DNA from: Methylotuvimicrobium buryatense 5G
GTDB lineage: Bacteria; Pseudomonadota; Gammaproteobacteria; Methylococcales; Methylomonadaceae
Direction: 5' to 3'
DNA: 64,000 nt
Assembly (NCBI RefSeq): GCF_000341735.1
Contig: NZ_KB455575.1
Coordinates: 1,946,867-2,010,866 of the forward strand
The first letter of the stretch is position 1, and every line of letters begins with the position of its first letter. The notes under the pieces are model-generated. The model searched no databases. It was not told the DNA's origin and saw nothing but the letters and a program-made list of their open reading frames with translations. A program made the translations under genes and the position numbers. Below are positions 42,864 through 50,595 of the stretch, one piece after another.

Positions 42864-44381
42864 CTACACTTTAAAAACCATGATTCCGGCATATGCAGTC
42901 ACTAACAGTCCGCAAGCCATCGCGTATTGCACAATTTGCATCCTCATTTTTCTCGTCTGCTCACGATTTCTAACAATAGAGACACTGCCTAAAACAGGAA
43001 TCCCCGTCATCGTTCTGATTTGATTGGACGCGATAAAAGTGGGCTTTATCAAAACCGCTAAAAAAGCGATCGCAATACCTAGGACTAACCCGCCCCCTAA
43101 CGCGGCGGAATAAAGAATGGCTCTTTTCGGCCCGGATGGCGACAATGGCTTATTGGGCGGATCGGCCACTTTAAATCTTAGTGATGTACCCTCGGCATCA
43201 ACCTTTTCTGTTAAGTTCATCTGCTCCTTTCTTTGCAGTAAGGTATCGTAATTTTTTTTAATCGCGCTATAGTCCCTATTCAAATTCTGCATCTCCGTTT
43301 CAACATTCAAACGTTGATTAAACTCATCATCGAGTTTAACGATTTTTTGTTCATGGGATTCTATTCTCGATTTAATTGAAGCAATCTGCGCATCGATTTC
43401 GTTAAGGGAGGCCTTGATGGATTGTACAAACGGATTAGAATGCGATGCTGCCGACCCCTCAGTTTCGAGCACCTCTTTTTCTTGCGATTTGCGTTTCTGG
43501 ATAGACCTAATTTGATCGTTAATAACCTTTACGCTTGGATGCTTGCGAGTATATTTCAGCAACAATTCATCACGCTGAGAAATTAGAGCCATTAACCTTG
43601 GATCTTCTGCTTTGTTGGCATTAAGCGACAAACCCCATTCATCTTCCGCACTTTCTTGAGCTTCCGCCAATTGTTCTTTTAAAACTTGTTTTCGCGAATC
43701 CAGTTCTTTTAACGCTAATTTTGCCTCTTCAATCGTTCTATTCAATTCTTGTATTTGACCAACCTGATCGCCGCTTTGTCCAGGAAGCATCCCGACATTC
43801 GCGCGTTTAAAATTTTCCCTGGCTTTTTCAGCATTTCGAAGTCGTTGTTCGTATTCTTGAATTTGAGCCAATAAAAAGCGCTGCGTGGAGTCCGCATCAT
43901 CTAAGGCGGTTTTTTGCGCTTGCTCGGAAAAAACCGTTAGCACGGCCTGTACGACATGTTTAGCCTCGAGCGGATCGGTTGCCTCATAGCTAATGGAAAA
44001 AATATCATTTTTTCCGCCATCTATTTTAATGTTATCTTTCAGCTTATTGATTAAGGCTAATTTCTCACCTTCCGTTTTTACACTCGTATCCAAACCCGCT
44101 AGATTGGCTATATTTTCTAAATGATATCGTGTAAACATCAGCTGTTTCATGATCGCAACCATGCCTCTAACATCAGACTGTATCGCTAATCCGCTCAGCA
44201 ATGGCCGCAGCATAGTTCGGGTATCAACCTGAACGCGAGCCGTAGACGAGTATTTGTCGGGCAGATTCAGAATATACCACCAAGCGGGAAGACAAATGAG
44301 CCAGGCCGAAATAATGATAAACCACTTATATCGGAATGTTGCCTTTATATAATAAAGAATTTCAGCAAATTGCTCTTGCAT
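42864..44381 (-). CDS. XrtA-associated polysaccharide chain-length determinant
   Basis: A protein of 505 residues of the Wzz/GumC (PCP-2) type. A membrane segment at about 19-37 (WFIIISAWLICLPAWWYIL), a Wzz domain, then a long periplasmic coiled coil (about 160-400, with Glu/Lys/Gln-rich heptads such as QIQELNRTIEEAKLALKEL). The second membrane segment near 435-457 is preceded by the PCP proline-rich motif (ADPPNKPLSPSGPKRA). Another hydrophobic segment lies at the C-terminus. There is no fused kinase domain; the kinase is the separate downstream gene. The leader has AAGAGGT before the start. Confidence 0.92.
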   Translation of the reverse strand: MQEQFAEILYYIKATFRYKWFIIISAWLICLPAWWYILNLPDKYSSTARVQVDTRTMLRPLLSGLAIQSDVRGMVAIMKQLMFTRYHLENIANLAGLDTSVKTEGEKLALINKLKDNIKIDGGKNDIFSISYEATDPLEAKHVVQAVLTVFSEQAQKTALDDADSTQRFLLAQIQEYEQRLRNAEKARENFKRANVGMLPGQSGDQVGQIQELNRTIEEAKLALKELDSRKQVLKEQLAEAQESAEDEWGLSLNANKAEDPRLMALISQRDELLLKYTRKHPSVKVINDQIRSIQKRKSQEKEVLETEGSAASHSNPFVQSIKASLNEIDAQIASIKSRIESHEQKIVKLDDEFNQRLNVETEMQNLNRDYSAIKKNYDTLLQRKEQMNLTEKVDAEGTSLRFKVADPPNKPLSPSGPKRAILYSAALGGGLVLGIAIAFLAVLIKPTFIASNQIRTMTGIPVLGSVSIVRNREQTRKMRMQIVQYAMACGLLVTAYAGIMVFKV

Positions 44382-44470
44382 ATCTAAACACTACCTCTTA
44401 ATAAATCCGCACATAAACCATACTTCGCGCGAAGTCTATACGGAATACAACTATTAAAAATTATACCCAT

Positions 44471-45217
44471 TTAGAAAAAGGATTCCGGAATAATCAGAAT
44501 ATCGCCCGGCATTATCCTAACATTCGCCGACAAATCGCCGTTGCTTAATAAATCATCTATTCGAACGCCAAATTGATAATCGTCATCATCGATTTTTCGA
44601 ATAATACTTGCTCTATTACCATCGGAAAAGATTCCCAGACCGCCAACTTGGATCATTAAATCGAGTAAGGTCATGCCTTTTTTATAGGGAAAAGCTCTAG
44701 CGGTTCCGCTTCCCCCCATACCGCCGCCGCCCATACCGCCGCCGCCCATGCCACCGCCCATGCCGCCGCCGCCCATGCCACCGCCCATGCCACCGCCCAT
44801 GCCGCCGCCCATGCCACCGCCCATGCCGCCGCCCATACCACCGCCCATGCCGCTACCGGTCATGATAATTTTTACTTGCTGTTCGTAAATGCCCTGAAAA
44901 CCGCCCACAATGATAGCAACTTGAGGGTCTCTGACATATTCGCTCAAAATAACTTCCATTTCACGCGCCAATTCGGAAGGCGTTCTGCCAAGTGCATCGA
45001 CATCGTCGATCAATGGCGTGGTTATCTTGCCGTCGGGTCGAACAGTTGCTGTTGTCGATATTTCCGGATAACCCCATACAAATATCTGCACACTGTCTCC
45101 CGGACCAATTCTATAGGTATAGTCCTGAGGCAATTCAGATTCATCGGTCAAGGGAGGATAGCCGCACCCGGACAAAAGCAAGAAGAACAGAGATAAGATA
45201 AATATTTTTTTTGTCAT
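44471..45217 (-). CDS. XrtA-associated polysaccharide export lipoprotein with Gly/Met insert
   Basis: A protein of 248 residues. The lipobox LLLSGC gives lipidated C18. The Poly_export (Wza N-terminal-like) domain is at about 32-110 (YRIGPGDSVQIFVWGYPEIS, VRPDGKITTPLI, SELAREMEVIL). An SLBB/soluble-ligand-binding beta-grasp domain follows, with strands VKIIMTG and ARAFPYKKGMTLLDLMIQVGGL and ending in MPGDILIIP. Between those two strands, residues 121-171 are a low-complexity run of Gly-Gly-Gly-Met units. Family members lack such an insert, as far as I know. The protein forms the outer-membrane export channel with the chain-length determinant. An upstream gap of 507 bp separates it from the broken prsT. 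Confidence 0.92.
   Translation of the reverse strand: MTKKIFILSLFFLLLSGCGYPPLTDESELPQDYTYRIGPGDSVQIFVWGYPEISTTATVRPDGKITTPLIDDVDALGRTPSELAREMEVILSEYVRDPQVAIIVGGFQGIYEQQVKIIMTGSGMGGGMGGGMGGGMGGGMGGGMGGGMGGGGMGGGMGGGGMGGGGMGGSGTARAFPYKKGMTLLDLMIQVGGLGIFSDGNRASIIRKIDDDDYQFGVRIDDLLSNGDLSANVRIMPGDILIIPESFF
44705..44857 (-). repeat. Tandem 12-bp units encoding Gly/Met tract
   Basis: The plus strand repeats ccaccgcccatg/ccgccgcccatg with point variants, encoding (MGGG)n with occasional extra Gly. All changes keep the frame because units are 12 or 15 bp, so slippage would alter the length of the surface-export protein without stopping translation. Confidence 0.92.
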
Positions 45218-45724
45218 ACCAATTAAACTCTAGATTTGAAAATAAATCTGACACGCGCCTTTTCTAATGGTGCATCGAAAATAACTCGGTTTTGTCTCAT
45301 GCCGAAAAAGGCTCTTACTCAATCCTCAAAATAATTGAAATATCATAGCGACATGAGACTATAAGTCTTTGATTTTAATATAAAATTGACTCCGCAATAA
45401 CTTAAGTCTTGAAGCTCACAAATCGCTTGAGACTTACGCAATGAATTCTGCTCATTCATATCAATTACTACTTTTTCGCTCACCCAAATTAGTCCTTACT
45501 TTTCAATGCGGTAGGTCGAAATGTTACGATAGCCAGGTTTGTGTATGCGTCCTTCTCATACAATTATAGGTGACTTACAGCATATTTTTAATTTATACCT
45601 TATTCGTATCGCTATATCCTAGCCCAGCTTTAACAAATATTGCGCTTACGGTCTAAGCTATCGAACTAGAAAGATTAAAAATCATGCTAAATATAACTTT
45701 GTAGTGACATGCTACTTATTTTCG
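45218..45724. other. AT-rich spacer between broken prsT and the export lipoprotein gene
   Basis: A 507-bp gap with no reading frame of note. It probably holds a promoter for the export-to-glycosyltransferase operon. On the minus strand, 45624 down to 45611 reads GG-N10-GC, the bare minimum of a sigma-54 site; the bases between fit the consensus poorly. No repeat element is seen. Confidence 0.4.
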
Positions 45725-47366
45725 CTATTCGGATTTCCCGGATAATTGCCTCATCAGTTTCTTTGCATCATCGAGTTGATCGAATTGATTAGATTTTGCA
45801 AGTTCCATCACTTGCCTCAACTCCGACAATGCTGCGGATTTGTTCCCGAGAGCATGATATACCGATGCCAAATGATACCTAAACACCGGCACATCAGGAG
45901 CGGCAACGATAACCTTTTGCAAAATCGACAAAGCCTGATTTAATCGTCCAGCCTTAAATTCAGCCCATGCGTAGGTATCGATAAAATAAGGTTGATCGCT
46001 GTACTTAAACCGCTGAACTATTTGTACGGCTTTCTCAATATCATCCGGCTGCCCATAATGATCCAATAGAATAGCCGCCAAATTATTCCTAGCGATATCT
46101 AGCTTTGGACTTTTTTCTATGACTTGATAATAAATCGCAACCGCTTCATCGTACTTTTTTTGATCAACATAAGTTGCAGCTAGCAACATAGAAAGCTCAA
46201 GACTCTCTGGATTACGTTCCAAACCAAGTTGATAAATTCTCAGCGCATCTTTTATTTGATTTTTTTGTGAGTAAGCCCGGGCTAATTCAGAATACAGCGA
46301 GACCGAATTCGGATAATCGTCTATCGCTTTTGTTAACAAGGTAACGGCATCGTCAAATTTGCGATCCAACGTCAACAACTTGCTTTTCAACACAATGGCG
46401 GAAATATTTGCCGGGCTATCCTTAATTAAATCATTCAGATAGGTAAGCATTTTGGGACGCTGCTTCAGCATCTCGTGACAACGAGCCATTTCCGTTAGAC
46501 TATCGGCTTGAGCCGGATATCTCGACAGGGTTTCTTTGAATAAAGGTATGGCTTTGCTACAGTCGCCTTGCTCTTGATATAGCTTGCCTCTTAAAAACTT
46601 AGCCAGGAATATAGACTTGGGTTGCGACTCCATTGCTGAAATCAACTCTTCGGCCGTCTCCCAATCTCTTTGAACCATCTTGATCTGCACTAATTTATTT
46701 AATACCGAAACCTGATTGGGCATTCTAGCTAATGCTTTTGTAAGCAATTGTGCCGCATAATCGAGATGATTTTCCTTGACCGCTTTATCAACAACTGGGA
46801 ATAAGGCCTGTAAATTAGCAGGATTAATATCGAGTGCTTCTTTAAAGTTCTTTTGGGCTTTATCTAACTCGCCCTGCTGTAAAAAAATATTGCCCATTAA
46901 TACGATCGCCTCGTCGGAATTCGGCATGTCCCAGAGCACTGTATTTAATAATGCAGAAGCTTCCTCGAACTGACCATCTTGAATCAACACTTTCGCTTTA
47001 AGGATTTTTGCGCCGATTTGATTTGGATTTTTATTCAAGATAGCCTGAACCGCTTCTGAGGTAGCCTTATAATCTCCTTGCTCAAAATAAATATTCGCCA
47101 ATAATAAATCGGCTTCGGTACGAACATCGGGTTTAAAGTTTTTATTATCGGCAATTTCTTTTAATTGCTGTTTCGCAGCACTTACGTTGTTGACCATCAA
47201 AGTCCATTTTGCTAATTCCAGCAAGTGCTTGGGGGTTTCTTGACTCTTTTTTATAAAGCCTTGTAAAACTTCGTCCGTTCTATTCCTGTCTGTTTGATAG
47301 ATAAAACCCAATAAAATCAGCTTTTGTTGAACATCATTAGGTCGCTGGTCGACCAATTCGGTCAGA
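45725..47366 (-). pseudogene. prsT: prsT, 3' part (TPR protein of XrtA system, split by IS66 element)
   Basis: The 546 codons from 47366 to the stop at 45725 encode many tetratricopeptide units (for example PNSVSLYSELARAYSQKN, RYPAQADSLTEMARCHEM), continuing the 5' part at 49051-49811. The open frame extends upstream into the element as far as an ATG at 47473, so a hybrid product with 36 element-encoded residues (MLKHWPNAVKTN...) followed by the TPR region is formally possible. It would lack the lipobox and so stay in the cytoplasm. The intact protein, about 800 residues, would be an outer membrane or periplasmic lipoprotein helping assemble the polysaccharide machinery. Confidence 0.93.
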
Positions 47367-47374
47367 ATTCGCTC

Positions 47375-49050
47375 GTAATCGTTTAGCCCCCCCCTGTTCC
47401 TATCACGCCAAAACCGGCATAGGCAAACGAGGGACGGGTTGGTTTTTACGGCGTTCGGCCAGTGTTTGAGCAATAAACTCCCAAGGATTCAGGTCTCTCA
47501 AACGCGCGGTATCAATCACGCTCGCCAGCAAGGCAACCACGCGACTGCCTTGTGCCGTCCGCGAACCGAAGGTGATTTTGCGCAGCAATACCCAGTGCCG
47601 CAAACTGCGTTCCGCCACGTTGTTGGTCAATGGATGCGCCGGCGTTTCGACCACGCGCACGATGGCCTCCCAATCGTTGAGAAATTCGCCGGCTAATTGT
47701 CGGCTGTCAACATGCGCGATGTCTCGGTGCGTCTCGCAGAGCGAGCGCAGCAAGGTCAGCAACTGTTGATTCTGCGCCCATAAGGATTCGGCATCCGGCG
47801 GCGATTCGCGGAGTCGGTGGATGTTGCGCATCAACAGGATCATGGCCAATAACAAGGCTTCGCCGAAAGCTTGTCCTTCGCTATCCAAGCACTGATACAG
47901 TGCTCGGGCCTTGCGCACCAAGTGCGCCCAACAGCGCAAGCGCCTAGGAAAGATGCGATAGACGCTGTAGCCGTCGGTCATCAGTAAGCCGCAAAACGCT
48001 TCCCCTAAGAGCTGGTTCACGACGAGACGATGGCGTTTGCCCACTTGATAAATCACCGTCTGTGCGCTGACAAAGACCCAGAGCCAAAATAACTGCCCGG
48101 CTTCTTTCCAGGGTGTTTCATCGATATGTAAGAGGCCGGCGGCCTTGAGTTCCGCGATCAACTGCTCGTCGACGACCGGCGCAACGGCACGTCCCGCTTC
48201 ATGAATGCATTGATTGATGGTGCTGGTGCTGAGGTCGATCCCCAGCCAATCGCGCAAATAGGCTTGGATTCTGCTGCGCGATGCCCGTAGGGACAATGAG
48301 AGATAAACCAAAAAGCTAACCAACCGAGGGCCGCACAGATGCCATTCGCTCAGGGCTACGCTCCAGCCATCTTCGTCGGCGCCTCGCCCGGGCTCGGCGC
48401 GGGTTTGATGACCGCAGGGACAGGTCGCCGAGAAGTAGTCATGTCGGCTATGTTCGATTTGTAATTTCGGCGATTCGGCGTTGCCGATTTCAAGCTCCAG
48501 TTCGAACCGGGCGTTCCAGGGTCGGTAGTCGGTGTTGTCGGCAAACGATTGCCTACACGCGGCGCAGCAATCCGGGCGATGCTCAATTGTCCGTGTCACC
48601 GGTAAGGTCAGGTTGCGGCTATAGCCTGGGCTACCGACTTGGCGCCCGGCTTTTTTAGGCTTTCCGCTATCACCGGTCGCCGCCGGAGGTGTTGCCGAGT
48701 CCTGGCTAGGTAAGTCATCTGACGAAGACTCAGACGAATCCAGTGCCGACAAGTCGTCCGTTGCCGGCGCTTCTTCCGACGGTTCGGCGCTGGATTGATT
48801 CGATTGCCAAGGCTCCCGGGATGACGGCGGACGCGAACTCGTATCCGGGGATTGTTTGAGTCGTTCTCGGGCTTCTTTGAGATCCGCCAACAGTTGCTTA
48901 CTCAATGGACGCAACTCACCCTCCGGCAAATCATCCAGATAGTCCGTGTCCATTTGGCTAAGGTCTCGGTCGCTCAACGTCATGTCCTATAGCTTTTCAT
49001 GTTTTAACGGGAGATGCTACTTTTTTAGTGATGGGGGGCTAAACGATTAC
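47375..49050 (-). mobile_element. IS66-family insertion sequence (single transposase gene) inside prsT
   Basis: The left end gtaatcgtttagcccccc (47375-47392) and the right end ggggggctaaacgattac (49033-49050) form a perfect 18-bp inverted repeat beginning GTAA, as in IS66 elements. The exact direct repeat attcgctc lies at 47367-47374 and 49051-49058; 8 bp is the IS66 target duplication length. The element is 1676 bp and carries one transposase gene (47403-48983), without the tnpA and tnpB genes of classical IS66, as in the ISBst12 group. Perfect ends and intact transposase suggest recent insertion. Confidence 0.97.
47403..48983 (-). CDS. tnpC: IS66-family transposase (TnpC)
   Basis: A protein of 526 residues, complete. 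An N-terminal charged helix (ADLKEARERLKQSP) is followed by a Ser/Pro/Gln-rich linker (SSRPPSSREPW, typical of IS66). A zinc-finger-like pair follows, CCAACRQSF and CPCGHQT. Then comes the IS66 DDE domain with LHIDETPWKEAGQLFWLWVF (first Asp), TDGYSVY (second Asp) and NNVAERSLRHWVLLRKITFGS (Glu). The tail ends AERRKNQPVPRLP. It is in the same orientation as prsT. Confidence 0.96.
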   Translation of the reverse strand: MTLSDRDLSQMDTDYLDDLPEGELRPLSKQLLADLKEARERLKQSPDTSSRPPSSREPWQSNQSSAEPSEEAPATDDLSALDSSESSSDDLPSQDSATPPAATGDSGKPKKAGRQVGSPGYSRNLTLPVTRTIEHRPDCCAACRQSFADNTDYRPWNARFELELEIGNAESPKLQIEHSRHDYFSATCPCGHQTRAEPGRGADEDGWSVALSEWHLCGPRLVSFLVYLSLSLRASRSRIQAYLRDWLGIDLSTSTINQCIHEAGRAVAPVVDEQLIAELKAAGLLHIDETPWKEAGQLFWLWVFVSAQTVIYQVGKRHRLVVNQLLGEAFCGLLMTDGYSVYRIFPRRLRCWAHLVRKARALYQCLDSEGQAFGEALLLAMILLMRNIHRLRESPPDAESLWAQNQQLLTLLRSLCETHRDIAHVDSRQLAGEFLNDWEAIVRVVETPAHPLTNNVAERSLRHWVLLRKITFGSRTAQGSRVVALLASVIDTARLRDLNPWEFIAQTLAERRKNQPVPRLPMPVLA

Positions 49051-49811
49051 ATTCGCTCAGCCTCTTGATTCTTTTTAGCTGCGGAATAGATCTTAGCCAA
49101 CGCGTACTTTAGCTCATCCTTTTCCGGAAAAATTCTGATGAGATCTTGATAATCGGCTATGACAGCATCGATATCTTTATTTTGAGCGTCAATTTTGATT
49201 TTCAATAACCGCAATGACAAATTATCGCGATCCGACTCGATAGCCGGCTCAATCAACGAAAGCGCTTCGTCAAAATTTTGATCCTCCATCAATAAAGCCG
49301 CTTTTAACGACAACGCATCATTATGCATTGGATCTTGCTTTAGCACCTCGTCCAAAATCGGCAACGCTTCAGACATTTTTTTTTGCCTGATAAGAATCGA
49401 TGCCTCCAAGGTTTTTGCATCCACATTATTGGCATCCTGCTCTAAAATTTCCTTAACTTGAATCAGTGCATTTTCGGCTTCATTCAGCAGCAATAAAACC
49501 TTGCCTAAGCGTAGTTTGGCATCTAGATTCTCAGGCTTTAACTTGATTGCTTCAATCAAGTTATCTTTCATGCTTTTAAAATTCCTATTTTTTTCATTCA
49601 CCAGCGCGAGATAGTAATAAGCATCGCCGACAGTAGCATCCTGCTGAATTGCGCTTTTTAACTCTAATTCGGCCTTCGCGTATTCACCTCGATTATAAAG
49701 TTCAATTCCTTTCGCTTGACTATCCATCGCGATTTCTTCAGGCGAACTACAGGCCGTTAACAGCGAAAAACATAGAACAACAGTAAAATTCTTAATAATT
49801 CTTATCAGCAT
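49051..49811 (-). pseudogene. prsT: prsT, 5' part (TPR lipoprotein of XrtA system, split by IS66 element)
   Basis: Reading starts at ATG 49811. A lipoprotein signal peptide has lipobox LLTAC (C21), followed by TPR units (EYAKAELELKSAIQQDATVGDAYYYL...). The frame runs to codon 253 and enters the IS66 end, giving a premature stop after ...EAERM. Joining base 49051 to base 47366, that is removing the element and one copy of attcgctc, gives EAERILTELVDQRPND in frame. The two parts thus belong to one gene. The N-terminal half alone would be a short TPR lipoprotein and might still be made. Confidence 0.94.
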
Positions 49812-50293
49812 TGTCGCTAAACCTTCATAGGAAATTTTAGTTACTTTGTTTGGCGGAAAATAGTTTAGAGCCTAATAGACATTTATTGCTACTCCCAAAG
49901 CGAATTCTTAAAGTGGACCCTATAGACGGGTTTATCTAGTGCTTAAATCGGCAGTTTAGCAATGAAGCAAATGAAGTTTATACAACATTTTAAGAGGCTA
50001 TCCATAAATTTTGAGCAACCTTTCCGGAGAGCAAAAGTATTTCGCAAATGCACAGCAACCTATTGAATTAACCTCTATTCTTCATGTATTTCATGGTGAA
50101 ATGCTTTTTCTAAGATCAAATCCGGGCGAGTTTGGATAATTTAGGAGCCAAATTCCTCCACAGACACGCCTCTCGTACCGTCAACAAACTTGAACGATTT
50201 TTCAGTATGAGGAGAGCAAATAGGCATAAACAACCCTATTAATTTGGATCCCAAGTCCCGTACCGGAGACTCCTCAACCTCAATATGTCTATT
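49812..50293. other. Divergent intergenic region prsT-prsK, no gene
   Basis: The stretch between the prsT start and the family A repeat has no reading frame or hairpin worth naming. It must contain the prsT promoter. I saw no clear -24/-12 element on the prsT strand. Confidence 0.4.
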
Positions 50294-50455
50294 TATACCC
50301 ATCGCACTTCAAATTTCGGCATTGACGCATGGAGGCGCCGGGGTGTTCGGCAAAGGCTTTGACAGCAGGGATGCTGTCACAGAGCCTACATGGACGTATT
50401 CACGGCGTCCTTTGACGGACACCCCGGCGCCGAAATTTGACCAGCAAAGGGTATA
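50294..50455. repeat. Dispersed palindromic repeat, family A, copy 4 (short, inverted)
   Basis: The ends tatacccatcgcacttcaaa and gaccagcaaagggtata are inverted. The core tggacgtattcacggcgtcc and hairpin tgacagcagggatgctgtca (50360-50379) are in reverse orientation compared with copies 1-3. It lacks the gtcgattttgc stem and so is 162 bp long. It lies 140 bp upstream of prsK. Confidence 0.85.
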
Positions 50456-50595
50456 TCAACCACGCATGATCTATTGGTCATTAAAGCACAAACCCGTATC
50501 ATTCAATACAGACTTCATCTCAAACCTTACCATTGAAATTGAGATTTAGCCGATTTTACATCGGCTCTTAACCTTCTCTGACCGCTACGAATAAC

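Noticed and set aside
45725-47473. An intact TPR protein gene starting at 47473
   Set aside because: The first 36 codons lie in the IS66 element, and the 5' part of the gene, with the lipobox, lies beyond the element.
49812-50293. tRNA or small RNA gene in the long prsT-prsK gap
   Set aside because: No cloverleaf, anticodon arm or terminator stem was recognised.
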